In this document: piece after piece, positions 32,147 to 41,150 of the stretch | Numbering within the stretch: the stretch's first letter is position 1 | Layout of the letters: each line of letters begins with the position of its first letter | Assembly (NCBI GenBank): GCA_002393555.1 | Contig: DGSP01000029.1 | Location: 1-61,557, forward strand | Direction: 5' to 3' | DNA from: Prevotellaceae bacterium UBA4359 | GTDB lineage: Bacteria > Bacteroidota > Bacteroidia > Bacteroidales > Bacteroidaceae | Length of the DNA stretch: 61,557 nucleotides | Notes under the pieces: generated by a model | Seen by the model: the letters and a program-made list of their open reading frames with translations, nothing else | The model's database searches: none | What the model was told of the DNA's origin: nothing | Translations under genes and position numbers: made by a program

Positions 32147-35044
32147 TCAGTAGGTTTCCTTTCTGGTGTAGCGTCCTGGATAGTCGGTGAACAGGAAAAG
32201 GGCCATGATGACGCACATGAGCCCCATGACGGCAAGGTTGAACCAGAGTGTCTTGATGTGCCAAGTGCCCAGTATCTTCTCGCAACTGTAGAATGGGGCG
32301 TGTCCCCAATGGCTGCGAGGGGTCAGGTAGATGAGGCCGGAGCGGGGCACGATGTGGCTATCGACGATGTCGATGACTTTACGCTGGTCGGCACCCGTCA
32401 CGCAGTCTTTCAACTTCAGGTTGTAGCACCTGCGCTTCAGGTCGAGCACTCCGTCTTTGCCCATCTGGCGTATCTTGTCGGCCATCAGGGCATCAGACTT
32501 GAGGGTCACCTTGTTGCCCTGTTTGGTGAGCCGCTGCTCGGCATCCTTCATGTATTGGCGAAGCGAACTGTAGGAGTTGTCGCCTTGGTAGGGTTCCATG
32601 CCGCAGTATTCGCTCACCAGCGGCAGATTGGTGTGTATCACCTCCATGTGTTCTGGCTTCACGTCCTTGCCGCGTGTCTGCTCGTCTTTCATCGTCTCTA
32701 ACTGTGACTGCAACTCGTAGAGCAGCACGGAGTTGTAGTAGAGGTTCTCGTATTTCTTCCGTTCGGTCTCGAAGAGGTCCTTCTCATACTCGTTGTCGGT
32801 GAACGCCGTCACGGCCAAGGCTTCGTAGGCCCAGCGCGAGGGGATGACATTGCCGATGGCTGGCACGTTGCCCGTCGTGCTCTTGGGAGTGAGGTCGGAA
32901 AAGTTCACCACCAGTCCGCAGAGGAGGATTTGCGGGATGAGGAGCATGGGGATGCTGATGTAGATAGCCACTACCGAACTGAGGCATTGCGACAGGAGCA
33001 GTCCGATGAGGTTGGACAATAGGGCGGTGACAAAGAGGATGAGCCACCAGACTCCGAAGAGTCCTTCCAGCCCCATGATGGAGTTGCCGATAAGGATGAA
33101 CAGGAGGGTCTGTATGAGTGACACGCCTGCCATGTAGATGATTTTCGACCAGATGTAACTGCTGTAGGACAGGTGGAGAAACTTCTCCCGTCTCAGCAAG
33201 GCGCGGTCTTTGATGATTTCTTCTGCACTGCCGCTCATGCCGATGAAGGTGGCAACGATGACGGCCATGAAGAAGTAACTGACCAGGTTCTTGTTGTCCA
33301 TCACACTGTAGCCTTCGGGGGGAGCATAGCGTGTGAGCAGGGCGCACACGACGGCCAGTACGGGTGCTTCCAGGAGGGTGATGCACAGGTATTGGAGGTT
33401 GGTGATTTTTGTCTTTATGTTGCGCTGCAGGAAGATGGCGAACTGCTTCAGCGCGTTGGGGCGCTTCTGGTCGGATGGGGGAACGGTGCTGACCGATGGG
33501 GTGGGCAGTTCCTTCCTGCGTTCGAGATACAGTTGATGCCATTCCTGTGGCGATGTCTTGCGCTCGTCGGAGATTTCTCCACTGTGGTTCAACGACCGTT
33601 CGTCGATGATGTTCAGCACGATTTCGGGGTTCACGTTTCCGCAAGTGGGACAGGCACTGGTCTCGGCATCGGCATAGTTGGCTGCTTCTTTGAAGTAGGT
33701 GATGGCATCGATGGGATTGCCGTCATAAACGGGATAGCCGCCTCTGTCCAACAGCCACAGCCGGTCGAAGAGTTGATAGACGTCGCTCGATGGCTGGTGG
33801 ATGTTCACCACGATGAGTTTCCCCTTGTAGGTCTGCTCTTTCAGCAGGTTGATGACTTTCTCGGTGTCGGACGAAGAGAGTCCGGAGGTGGGCTCATCGA
33901 GGAAGAGTACGGCAGGCTCACGTATCAGTTCCAGCGCGATGTTGAGTCGTTTGCGCTGACCTCCTGAGATGTATTTATGGATGGGTGAACCTACTTTCAG
34001 GTCTTTCACCGCGTCCAGCCCCAAGTCCTTCAGGGTTTTCATCACCCGCTTGTCCAGTTCTTCGTCTGCCATGCCGTCGAAGCAGAGTTTGGCGGTGAAC
34101 CAAAGGTTCTGATAGACCGTGAGTTCCTCTATCAGCAGGTCGTCTTGTGGCACAAAACCGATGAGTTGTTTGGCTTCGGGTTCGGCAATGTCGTGTCCGT
34201 TGATGGTGACGTGTCCTTCCTGTGGCCTTATGTTGCCGTTGAGAAGCGAAAGCAGGGTGGATTTTCCTGTGCCAGAACCTCCCATGACGGCCAGCAGTTC
34301 GCCGCTCTTCAGCGTGAAACTCAGGTCGTGCATGCCGTTGTCGCTATGGGGAAAACGGAAGTTGATGTCTCGTCCGCAAAACTCCACCGTCTCGTGGACG
34401 CTGTCTATCATTCCCTTCTTCTTTTGGTAAGCCTCGATGATAGAAGAGTAGTAAATAGGCTTGCCGTTCTGTCTTTTCAGCACACTGCTCTGAATCAGAA
34501 TCTGGTAGGAGCCAGACAGTACGGGAATGTCGTTGAGCAGGATGTTGTCTTTTCCTATATAGGTGAAAATCAGTGTTCCGTGCTTGGTCAGCAGTGTCTT
34601 CAGCACTCCGTCCCATCCTTCCTGCTTGTGCAGCATCACGCGGTCGGTCTCTTTCCCCGTCACGAAGTCAACAAAGTCCTCAAACACATCCTCTTCCAGT
34701 TGGAACTTCTCAGCGATGATGCGGAAAATGTGGTGTGCCTTCTGCTCGCTGTGTCCAAACTCCATCAGACGCAGCAGCAGGAAGGCACCGTCTCTGGCCC
34801 GTATTTTCCCATACAGGTTGGTGCAGATGGAACCGACGACCTCGGCAGTGTTGAGATTGTCGGCCATCTCGTAGGTCATCCTCATGTCGTCATACAATGT
34901 GACGTAAGCATCAGTGTTTCTGATGCCCAAGTGGTGACGCAGATAACTGATAAGCATCGCCTTGGCCTGCTTTTCATCCACATTCTCCTCCTTGCCCAAC
35001 AGGGCAAACAGGCTAATGAAACTGGAAAGTATGATGTCTGTCAT
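32147..35044 (-). CDS. Fused ABC transporter (ABCG-like ATPase + permease) with N-terminal helical domain
   Basis: 965 residues. An N-terminal ~230-residue region of helices (TerB-like look, YLRHHLGIRN) precedes an ATPase: Walker A GGSGTGKST, signature ISGGQRKRLNIALEL, Walker B VLFLDEPTSGLSSSD, H-loop NIHQPSSDVYQLFD. Next comes a cysteine pair CPTCGN and a six-helix ABC-2-like permease (about 560-790). A large extracytoplasmic segment and a final helix (WFNLAVMGLMCVIMALFLF) complete it. The ABCG order (ATPase before membrane domain) suggests lipid or hydrophobic-compound export. Its substrate is unknown. It is monocistronic or followed by the lipoprotein gene. Confidence 0.9.
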   Translation of the reverse strand: MTDIILSSFISLFALLGKEENVDEKQAKAMLISYLRHHLGIRNTDAYVTLYDDMRMTYEMADNLNTAEVVGSICTNLYGKIRARDGAFLLLRLMEFGHSEQKAHHIFRIIAEKFQLEEDVFEDFVDFVTGKETDRVMLHKQEGWDGVLKTLLTKHGTLIFTYIGKDNILLNDIPVLSGSYQILIQSSVLKRQNGKPIYYSSIIEAYQKKKGMIDSVHETVEFCGRDINFRFPHSDNGMHDLSFTLKSGELLAVMGGSGTGKSTLLSLLNGNIRPQEGHVTINGHDIAEPEAKQLIGFVPQDDLLIEELTVYQNLWFTAKLCFDGMADEELDKRVMKTLKDLGLDAVKDLKVGSPIHKYISGGQRKRLNIALELIREPAVLFLDEPTSGLSSSDTEKVINLLKEQTYKGKLIVVNIHQPSSDVYQLFDRLWLLDRGGYPVYDGNPIDAITYFKEAANYADAETSACPTCGNVNPEIVLNIIDERSLNHSGEISDERKTSPQEWHQLYLERRKELPTPSVSTVPPSDQKRPNALKQFAIFLQRNIKTKITNLQYLCITLLEAPVLAVVCALLTRYAPPEGYSVMDNKNLVSYFFMAVIVATFIGMSGSAEEIIKDRALLRREKFLHLSYSSYIWSKIIYMAGVSLIQTLLFILIGNSIMGLEGLFGVWWLILFVTALLSNLIGLLLSQCLSSVVAIYISIPMLLIPQILLCGLVVNFSDLTPKSTTGNVPAIGNVIPSRWAYEALAVTAFTDNEYEKDLFETERKKYENLYYNSVLLYELQSQLETMKDEQTRGKDVKPEHMEVIHTNLPLVSEYCGMEPYQGDNSYSSLRQYMKDAEQRLTKQGNKVTLKSDALMADKIRQMGKDGVLDLKRRCYNLKLKDCVTGADQRKVIDIVDSHIVPRSGLIYLTPRSHWGHAPFYSCEKILGTWHIKTLWFNLAVMGLMCVIMALFLFTDYPGRYTRKETY

Positions 35045-35149
35045 TGTCTATGATGAAAGTCTTTCAATATCAGCAATACATCATCAGCAGCACACGAGCA
35101 TACGAACATGCAGATGCTCTTCCGATGACGCACCTTGGACTATTATGTG

Positions 35150-35157
35150 CAAATGTA
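35150..35157 (-). promoter_or_regulatory. -7 box of the fused ABC transporter gene
   Basis: TACATTTG on the minus strand, about 105 bases before the ATG at 35044, implying a long leader. Confidence 0.6.
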
Positions 35158-35207
35158 TGAAAAATATTAGAGTGCGGTCGGTGGCGAAAAGTTAAAAAAG
35201 ATTAAAC

Positions 35208-35921
35208 TTAGTTCATTTGCCCTTTCAGGTAATCAATCACTCTTTCGTTTGCCACTTTCAGAGCATCGCATGCTTGGTGCAGATTGCGCGAAAATTCCTC
35301 GAAAGTTTCGGCACCGCTGTCGCACAGGTCGGTGACGGACTTGACATAGAGGATGGGCACTTGGAACAGTGAGCAGACAAAGCCCACGGCTGCTCCCTCC
35401 ATGTCTTTCAGTTGGCCTCCATGCTGCTGGATGATTTCGAAGTCGCAGGGCTGCATGTCGAGCGAAGAGCCAGTGGTCACCTTCCCCATCTCATATCCTA
35501 ACGTCTTTGCCAGCCTTTCGCTGCCATCCCACACGGGGTAGTTGCCCAGGCTCTGGGTGGCCCATGCGTCGTCGCCTGGCACACGGCGGTCGTGGAACAT
35601 CACGCCGTTGCCGATATACACCTTGGCTATCTCGGCTCCCTTGGCACGGAAACCGCCGCAGGTGCCCGAGTTGATGATGATGTCGGGATGCAGACACTGG
35701 ATGGCACTCAGCGTGGCCACCGTTGCTGCCTCGCAGCCCACAAGGTCGCTGCCGTGTTCCTGTCCGTTCAGCACCACATTGAGCGTCACGCCATCCACCT
35801 CGCCCTCGTAGAGCAGGCAGGGCAGGGGAGCGAAAAAGTCTTTCACTTCTTGGATATGGTAGCGCTCGATGAAGGGCTGGGCTTCAGCCACCATCGCCAC
35901 CACATAGCATATTCTTTTCAT
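35208..35921 (-). CDS. MTA/SAH-type nucleosidase (purine nucleoside phosphorylase fold)
   Basis: 237 residues from ATG 35921. It has the nucleosidase/phosphorylase fold of MTAN or futalosine hydrolase: INSGTCGGF, the substrate-binding DMEGAAVGFVC with the catalytic-type Glu, and SVTDLCD where the general-acid Asp is expected. It should hydrolyse a purine-ribose bond, for example 5'-methylthioadenosine to adenine. Which substrate cannot be told from sequence. Single gene with its own promoter, divergent from the esterase gene. Confidence 0.82.
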   Translation of the reverse strand: MKRICYVVAMVAEAQPFIERYHIQEVKDFFAPLPCLLYEGEVDGVTLNVVLNGQEHGSDLVGCEAATVATLSAIQCLHPDIIINSGTCGGFRAKGAEIAKVYIGNGVMFHDRRVPGDDAWATQSLGNYPVWDGSERLAKTLGYEMGKVTTGSSLDMQPCDFEIIQQHGGQLKDMEGAAVGFVCSLFQVPILYVKSVTDLCDSGAETFEEFSRNLHQACDALKVANERVIDYLKGQMN

Positions 35922-35954
35922 AGGTGTCTTTTTATGAGGTAAAGTATTTTTGGA

Positions 35955-35962
35955 CAAAGGTA
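35955..35962 (-). promoter_or_regulatory. -7 box of the nucleosidase gene
   Basis: TACCTTTG on the minus strand, 33 bases before the ATG at 35921. Confidence 0.7.
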
Positions 35963-36102
35963 GTCTTTTCTTGCAGAAAAACCAACAATATGCCCCCGAA
36001 AAAAGACACTACAGACCTGAAAATGAGTCTCCGACTGCAAGAAATGTGACATGGCGGCAAATAAATGAAACAGAGAAGAAAACACGAATGGGGCATTCCG
36101 CG

Positions 36103-36110
36103 TACTTTTG
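36103..36110 (+). promoter_or_regulatory. -7 box of the double esterase gene
   Basis: TACTTTTG, 24 bases before ATG 36135. Confidence 0.7.
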
Positions 36111-36134
36111 TACACAATTACTTATTCAAAGATT

Positions 36135-37775
36135 ATGAAACTCAAACCTATTTATCTTGCCATCTTCCTGATGGTGTCTCTTTTTGCCAACGCCTATAAG
36201 AAGGAGAGCGTTGACATCGTCGTCAATCAGCAATCGCGCAATATGGTGGTCTTCACTCCCGACAAGGCTGCCAAGAACATGCCCCTCATGATTGTTACGC
36301 ACGGCATGAATCAGAACCCTGAATATCAGTATGAAAACGACCAGTTCTGTGCGCTCATCGACACAGCCAAGTTCGTCATTGCCTATCTGCGCAGCGACGG
36401 CAACACATGGGACATTGGCGGCACGAAAGACCAAGACTTTGTGCTGCAGACCATCGACGAGATGGCTGCCCGCCATGGCATCGACCGCGACCGCGTGTAT
36501 TGGTCCGGCTTCTCGATGGGTTCCATGCTCATGTATCACTGCATGGACAAGGTGCAGGACAAGATTGCCGCCTTTGCCCCCACCAGCGGTGTGCAGTTCA
36601 CCGAGCAGCCCTGGACTCGCTGCAAGAAGGCCGTCAACCTCATCCATTGTCATGCATACGCCGACGATGTGTTCAAGTACGAACAATACAAAATTCATGA
36701 ATATGTGGAAAATATGGCCAAGATGAACCAGTTCACCACCTACATCAAACTGGACAACTACCGCACGGGCGGTGACTTCACAGGCGAGAAAGAAGTGTGG
36801 AGCAGCGACCAGAACGGTAGTGTGGTGGAACTCTATTCCTATCGCGACGGAGGCCACTGCCCTGCCGCTGGAAATGCCTTGGAAATCTGGAACTTCTGCA
36901 AGCGTTTCCGCCTCTCCGAAGTGAAAGAATTAGGGACATCGCAATCTCAGGCATCAGCCAAGCGTGAGGGAGGTGCCATAGAACAGCCCACCCAGTTCGA
37001 CCCCAACTTCCACATCTACCTCTGTTTCGGACAGTCAAACATGGAGGGCAATGCGCGCATTGAGTCGCAGGACTATGAGAATGTCAGCCCGCGTTTCCTC
37101 ATGATGTCGCCAGTCGATATGCCCACTTCGGGTCGTGTGAAGGGCGACTGGTATGTAGCCTATCCTCCGCTTTGCCGCGACCACACAGGACTCACCCCCG
37201 CCGACTATTTCGGCCGCACGATGGTGGAGCGTCTGCCTGAGAACGTGAAGGTGGGTGTCATCAACGTGGCTGTGGGCGGATGCTCCATCGACCTCTTCGA
37301 CGAAGACAAGTGTGCAGCCTACATCGCCCAGTCGCCCAACTGGCTGCAAGGTTTCTGCAAGGAGTACGGCAACAACCCCTACCGAGTCCTCATCGACATG
37401 GCCAAGAAGGCCCAGAAGGTGGGTGTCATCAAAGGTATTCTCCTTCACCAAGGGTGTACCAACAACGGTCAGAAAGACTGGCCAGAACGAGTCAATCTGG
37501 TCTATACCCGCATGCTGAAGGAACTGAATCTCAAGGCTGAAGACGTGCCACTCCTCATTGGCGAACTCCTCTCCCAGCCCAAGGGGGGCATCTGTTGGCT
37601 CCACAACGGTGTCATTGCCGACACCCCATCCACCATCCCCACCGCCCATGTTGTCTCTTCTGCCGACTGCCCCGGTGCAGCCGACGGCCTTCACTTCACA
37701 GCCGAAGGCTACCGCATGATTGGCCGCAACTATGCCGAGGTGATGCTCCAACTGCTGGGTCAATCAGCCCAATAA
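36135..37775 (+). CDS. Secreted double esterase: CE1-like plus CE6/SASA-like domains
   Basis: 546 residues with a signal peptide (IYLAIFLMVSLFANA). The first half is an alpha/beta-hydrolase like feruloyl esterases or PHB depolymerases (MIVTHGMNQN oxyanion region, nucleophile in WSGFSMGSM, His in YRDGGHCPAAG). The second half is an SGNH/SASA acetylesterase (block I GQSNMEGNARI, GVINVAVGGCSIDLF, LHQGCTNNGQ, final DGLHFTAEGY). Together they could remove feruloyl/acyl and acetyl decorations from xylan, complementing GH51 and GH43 enzymes nearby. It stands alone with a giant terminator. An in-frame Met nine codons upstream is rejected as it would precede the signal peptide. Confidence 0.9.
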   Translation: MKLKPIYLAIFLMVSLFANAYKKESVDIVVNQQSRNMVVFTPDKAAKNMPLMIVTHGMNQNPEYQYENDQFCALIDTAKFVIAYLRSDGNTWDIGGTKDQDFVLQTIDEMAARHGIDRDRVYWSGFSMGSMLMYHCMDKVQDKIAAFAPTSGVQFTEQPWTRCKKAVNLIHCHAYADDVFKYEQYKIHEYVENMAKMNQFTTYIKLDNYRTGGDFTGEKEVWSSDQNGSVVELYSYRDGGHCPAAGNALEIWNFCKRFRLSEVKELGTSQSQASAKREGGAIEQPTQFDPNFHIYLCFGQSNMEGNARIESQDYENVSPRFLMMSPVDMPTSGRVKGDWYVAYPPLCRDHTGLTPADYFGRTMVERLPENVKVGVINVAVGGCSIDLFDEDKCAAYIAQSPNWLQGFCKEYGNNPYRVLIDMAKKAQKVGVIKGILLHQGCTNNGQKDWPERVNLVYTRMLKELNLKAEDVPLLIGELLSQPKGGICWLHNGVIADTPSTIPTAHVVSSADCPGAADGLHFTAEGYRMIGRNYAEVMLQLLGQSAQ

Positions 37776-37799
37776 CATCTGCTCCTTCCAATAGGGTTC

Positions 37800-37856
37800 T
37801 ACAGAAAGAGGTCCCCTGCAAGTTCTTGACCAACTTGCAGGGGACCTCTTTCTGTA
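37800..37856. terminator. Perfect 25-bp stem hairpin between convergent genes
   Basis: 37800-37824 pairs with 37832-37856 without mismatch, with a 7-base loop (CTTGACC). The stem begins AGAAAGAGGTCCCCTGCAAG in the sense of the esterase gene and ends in a T-rich run (CTCTTTCTGT), so it could work in both directions. Confidence 0.88.
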
Positions 37857-37877
37857 TTCCTTCCACAGCCTCTCAGC

Positions 37878-37946
37878 CGCACTCGACGACTGCGATTGAC
37901 CGCGCTCGACGACTGCGCTGAATCGCACTCGACGACCACGCTTCAG
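37878..37946. repeat. Third 23-bp tandem repeat, three copies
   Basis: Units at 37878, 37901 and 37924 share CGCxCTCGACGACTGCG followed by a variable six-base part. The period is 23 as in the two arrays at 20.5 kb, and the core CGACGACTGC overlaps that of the second of those. Just outside the helicase stop. Confidence 0.85.
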
Positions 37947-37956
37947 GAGTTATTCC

Positions 37957-39852
37957 TTAGTCTGTTGTTGCTCTTTGCAGTTTCAGTCGGCTCGGCACCA
38001 GCACAGGAGTGTAGCCTTGAGGCATTCGGGGAAAGTATGCCCCCTTCTTCCCGTCGAGGAAAAACTGTAGATAGCCATAGTTGTTTTCGTTCTGCACCAG
38101 CACCGTGTCGTTCAGATAGCCGCAGATTTTGTAGGCATGGTTGTGGTCGCCCTTCACCACCAGATAGTTGCGGGCAATGAGAATCCAACGGTTGTAAAAC
38201 ATCTCTTGTAGGTCGAATCGGGGACTTACGTTGCCCGTGCTGCAGCGCAGTTTGAGGCAATAGGCATACCAATTGTCGTGTTCATGAGCAAGAGCCACCT
38301 CGACACCTCCTACCGTCTGGAACTCTGGCTCCATGTCTTCATAGTAGGAGTTGCCCACGGGATCCCAGCAACTCACCTCGCAGTGGTTGCCTATGAGGCT
38401 CCGACCGACAAAGTAATCCCCTGTCCACCTCACCTGACCATAGAGTGTGACGTGCAAGTCTCGTCCACGCCTGTCAATGACAGTGGTCACATCCATCAAC
38501 CTCCCTCGTTCGTGCTGATGCGCTTTCATGTAGGTGCCTAAGGCAAAGAAACCGCTTGCCTTCTCCAGTCGCTCTATCCGGCTGAAACGTGCCGGACAAG
38601 TGACCCTGCCGTTTTGCATCACGCCGTAGAGTCCTTCTTTCAGGAAGACCTCCAGCCCAGAACGTTTCATCCCCCCACTCTTGATGCGCACCATCTCCAG
38701 ATTCACCAGTTCTCGCTGCAGGGACACAGAAGCCGCTTCCTCATCGTCAATCACCACATAACGAGAAAGGTACATGTCTCCTTTGCCCATTTCTTTGCCC
38801 AGAAACATGGCCTTCCAGTCTCTTTCGTCGGTTGGCAGTCCGAAGGTCTGATACAACCCCACATTATCAATAATAAGGACATGAGGCTTTCCTGCCGACA
38901 CACGCATGCCGCGCCCCACCTGCTGCAGATATTTCGACAGCGACAACGTGGGACGTGCCAACTGGATGAACTCCACTTCGGGGCAGTCATACCCCTCCGA
39001 GAATATGTCCACGTTCACCAGCACATCGGTCTGTCCGAGGCGGTATTCGTCTATTTTCTCCTTGCGTTCCCGGGCTGGTGTCTTCGCATCAATCACACAA
39101 CACCTCACCCCCTTCTCGCAGTAATAGTCCGCAATGTGCCGGGCATGCTGGCGGTCGATGGCATACACGATGCCCTTCTTCCCCTCGGCAAACTGACGGT
39201 AGGTCTCGTACAGATGCGCCACACTCTCCGGCACATCCATCACCGTGGCCATCTCCTTCGCCTGATAGTCACCGTCCGCACCCCGCTTCTTCAGCAGGCG
39301 CACCTTCTTCAGTGCCATGCTGTCGGGTCGTGCCGACACATACTCGAAGTCGCTCAGCCATCCCTCATCGATGAACTTCTGAATCGGCCACGACTGCAGC
39401 AGCACGTCGAAGAGGTCGGCAAAGCCCTGTCCGCTCAGTCTGCATGGCGTAGCCGTCAGCCCCAGGAACTTCGCCTTCGGCCACCGCTCCCACAGCACCC
39501 GGTAGGTCTTGGCCAGCGCATGGTGCGCCTCGTCGATGATGACCAGAGACGGAGCAAATGCCGAAGCAGAGGAATCTTTCGAGAGTTTCTGGATGCTCTC
39601 CACCCTCACGGTTCCATCGCTTATTCCAAATGCCTTGATGGTGGCCCGAATCTGGTCGAGCAGTTCTCTCCGATGCGCCACAATCAGCACAAATTCCTTC
39701 TCCCCCACGGCGCATTGTCCGATGGCTTTCGCCAGCAGCACCGTCTTTCCCGCCCCCGTCGGCATCTGCACCATCACGCTCCTGTGCCGCTGCCACGCGG
39801 CAAGAAGCCGTGACAGCATCTCCTGCTGATAGTCTCTTAGTTGAACTGTCAT
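37957..39852 (-). CDS. DEAD/DEAH-type superfamily 2 helicase
   Basis: 631 residues. The ATPase core is complete: Q-like LRDYQQEM, Walker A MPTGAGKT, DEAH box IIDEAHHALA, LTATPCR, then the second RecA lobe with VDIFSEGYDCPEVEF and QQVGRGMR. The C-terminal third (from about 400) is a Bacteroidetes-specific region with many aromatic strands (ARNYLVVKGDHNHAYKI) and no named fold. It probably remodels nucleic acids; no restriction or defence partner adjoins it. It follows the nucleotidyltransferase gene by 10 bp and is likely co-transcribed with it. Confidence 0.9.
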   Translation of the reverse strand: MTVQLRDYQQEMLSRLLAAWQRHRSVMVQMPTGAGKTVLLAKAIGQCAVGEKEFVLIVAHRRELLDQIRATIKAFGISDGTVRVESIQKLSKDSSASAFAPSLVIIDEAHHALAKTYRVLWERWPKAKFLGLTATPCRLSGQGFADLFDVLLQSWPIQKFIDEGWLSDFEYVSARPDSMALKKVRLLKKRGADGDYQAKEMATVMDVPESVAHLYETYRQFAEGKKGIVYAIDRQHARHIADYYCEKGVRCCVIDAKTPARERKEKIDEYRLGQTDVLVNVDIFSEGYDCPEVEFIQLARPTLSLSKYLQQVGRGMRVSAGKPHVLIIDNVGLYQTFGLPTDERDWKAMFLGKEMGKGDMYLSRYVVIDDEEAASVSLQRELVNLEMVRIKSGGMKRSGLEVFLKEGLYGVMQNGRVTCPARFSRIERLEKASGFFALGTYMKAHQHERGRLMDVTTVIDRRGRDLHVTLYGQVRWTGDYFVGRSLIGNHCEVSCWDPVGNSYYEDMEPEFQTVGGVEVALAHEHDNWYAYCLKLRCSTGNVSPRFDLQEMFYNRWILIARNYLVVKGDHNHAYKICGYLNDTVLVQNENNYGYLQFFLDGKKGAYFPRMPQGYTPVLVPSRLKLQRATTD

Positions 39853-39862
39853 ACACTACTCG

Positions 39863-40966
39863 TCATCGGTGAGTCATTCGCCAAAAGAAAAACCATGTAC
39901 GGAACAGGGGTTCGCACAAAGCCTCGGCTGGATAGTGGGTAGCGATTCTGAGGTTGCGGAATGTCATGCGGAAATAACGCCGAATGGTTCCCTCACCCTC
40001 CTTACTGCCCAAGCGAGTATCGTACTTCCCGAAGTTGCCACCAATCAGAATCTCATCCAGCAAGAAACGGCCTTCCTCCTCGTCGGCTGGCACCAGCATC
40101 AGCCCATCCTTCAACCCAAGCACTTCATGTAGAACCCACATGACCGCCCCCGCGAACTTGTATAAACCCAAGTGTCGCAAAGTGCACTCCAAACTCTCGT
40201 CTCTATACTCTAAACCATCCTTTGCCTTCTGCAAAAGGAAGAAGTAGTCCATCATTTGCCGGAGTCCTATCCCTTCCGAAAACACATGCCGGAACATGTG
40301 TTGCAACTGATATACAAGGTTGAATTCCAAAGTCGGCACACACACCTCGCCCGCACCTCCAGGCAGGCTCACCTTGTTGCAGAACTGCTCCTCTGCATGC
40401 AAAGCACTCCATCCCTGCCAACGGCGGTTCAGCCAGGGAGCATGCATCAACGACGGCATGAAATGCACTTCCACAGGGACTCCATCCACATCAGGTATCT
40501 CCACATGGTGATACCGCACTGTCAGTCCCCTCCATTGGCTGTTGACAAACTGCATAATCTTCTTCCTGCCCCCATCCAACCAGATGTCAACATCGCCGCT
40601 CATCCTGATGTACGGGTCGGGATAGTTCAGCGCGTTCCCCTGCCCTTTCAGAATACAACTGCGGAAACCCACCTTCCGAAAGGATTCCGATACCTTCACC
40701 GCCACTCTGTTCGCCCTCACATTCTCCCTCCGTATCTGCTCGCTGACCGCATACCACTTCAGCAACAAACTCCTCGGAGGGCGCAACGCACCCCCACTCC
40801 GCTCAATCCCATAAAACAAGACGCCCAACAGCGACTGCTGCTGGGCCATCTCGTACACACCCCACCATTCCGACTCAGAAAGCCCACCATCCACTTCATC
40901 TGAAACACCTATGGAATAGCGAAGGATTCCAGAAAAAAGATGCATGTTCGTTCTTGTTGTACTCAT
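39863..40966 (-). CDS. PF14907-like nucleotidyltransferase family protein
   Basis: 367 residues from ATG 40966. The nucleotidyltransferase-fold features are the hydrophobic strand plus acids RSCILKGQGNALNYPDPYIRMSGDVDIWL (G-x-x-x-G and DVDIW) and the later EVHFMPSLMH. The remainder is helical with HMFRHVFSEGIGLRQMMDY. Members of this family are found in surface-polysaccharide and peptide-modification clusters and probably transfer a nucleotide or a similar group; the acceptor is unknown. It lies next to the capsule locus, in the same direction, so it may mark its downstream border. An earlier start at 41053 would overlap the small membrane protein's promoter. Confidence 0.78.
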   Translation of the reverse strand: MSTTRTNMHLFSGILRYSIGVSDEVDGGLSESEWWGVYEMAQQQSLLGVLFYGIERSGGALRPPRSLLLKWYAVSEQIRRENVRANRVAVKVSESFRKVGFRSCILKGQGNALNYPDPYIRMSGDVDIWLDGGRKKIMQFVNSQWRGLTVRYHHVEIPDVDGVPVEVHFMPSLMHAPWLNRRWQGWSALHAEEQFCNKVSLPGGAGEVCVPTLEFNLVYQLQHMFRHVFSEGIGLRQMMDYFFLLQKAKDGLEYRDESLECTLRHLGLYKFAGAVMWVLHEVLGLKDGLMLVPADEEEGRFLLDEILIGGNFGKYDTRLGSKEGEGTIRRYFRMTFRNLRIATHYPAEALCEPLFRTWFFFWRMTHR

Positions 40967-41005
40967 TTTTTCTCTTCGAATCATTTTTATATGCAATATC
41001 TTGCG

Positions 41006-41013
41006 TACATTTG
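41006..41013 (+). promoter_or_regulatory. -7 box of the small membrane protein gene
   Basis: TACATTTG, 5 bases before the ATG at 41019, so the message would be close to leaderless. Confidence 0.6.
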
Positions 41014-41018
41014 CACTC

Positions 41019-41150
41019 ATGAAGAAAATAGAGTCGTTTTTCGGGCACATCATCCCCTACATAGTCTTCCTCCTTCTGTTGCCATTCTCCTTTCTCTATG
41101 TGGCAGCGAGGTCATGCCGCCGGCTTATCCGAAGAATCTTTCCCAAATGA
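41019..41150 (+). CDS. 43-residue single-pass membrane protein
   Basis: Starts MKKIESFFGHIIPYIVFLLL, continues LPFSFLYVAA (one hydrophobic helix about residues 12-30) and ends in a basic tail RSCRRLIRRIFPK. It has its own -7 box immediately upstream and overlaps the 3' end of the convergent wecG gene by 26 bases. The positive-inside tail and helix suggest an inner-membrane microprotein. The family is not recognised. It is easy to miss because of its size and the overlap. Confidence 0.6.
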   Translation: MKKIESFFGHIIPYIVFLLLLPFSFLYVAARSCRRLIRRIFPK

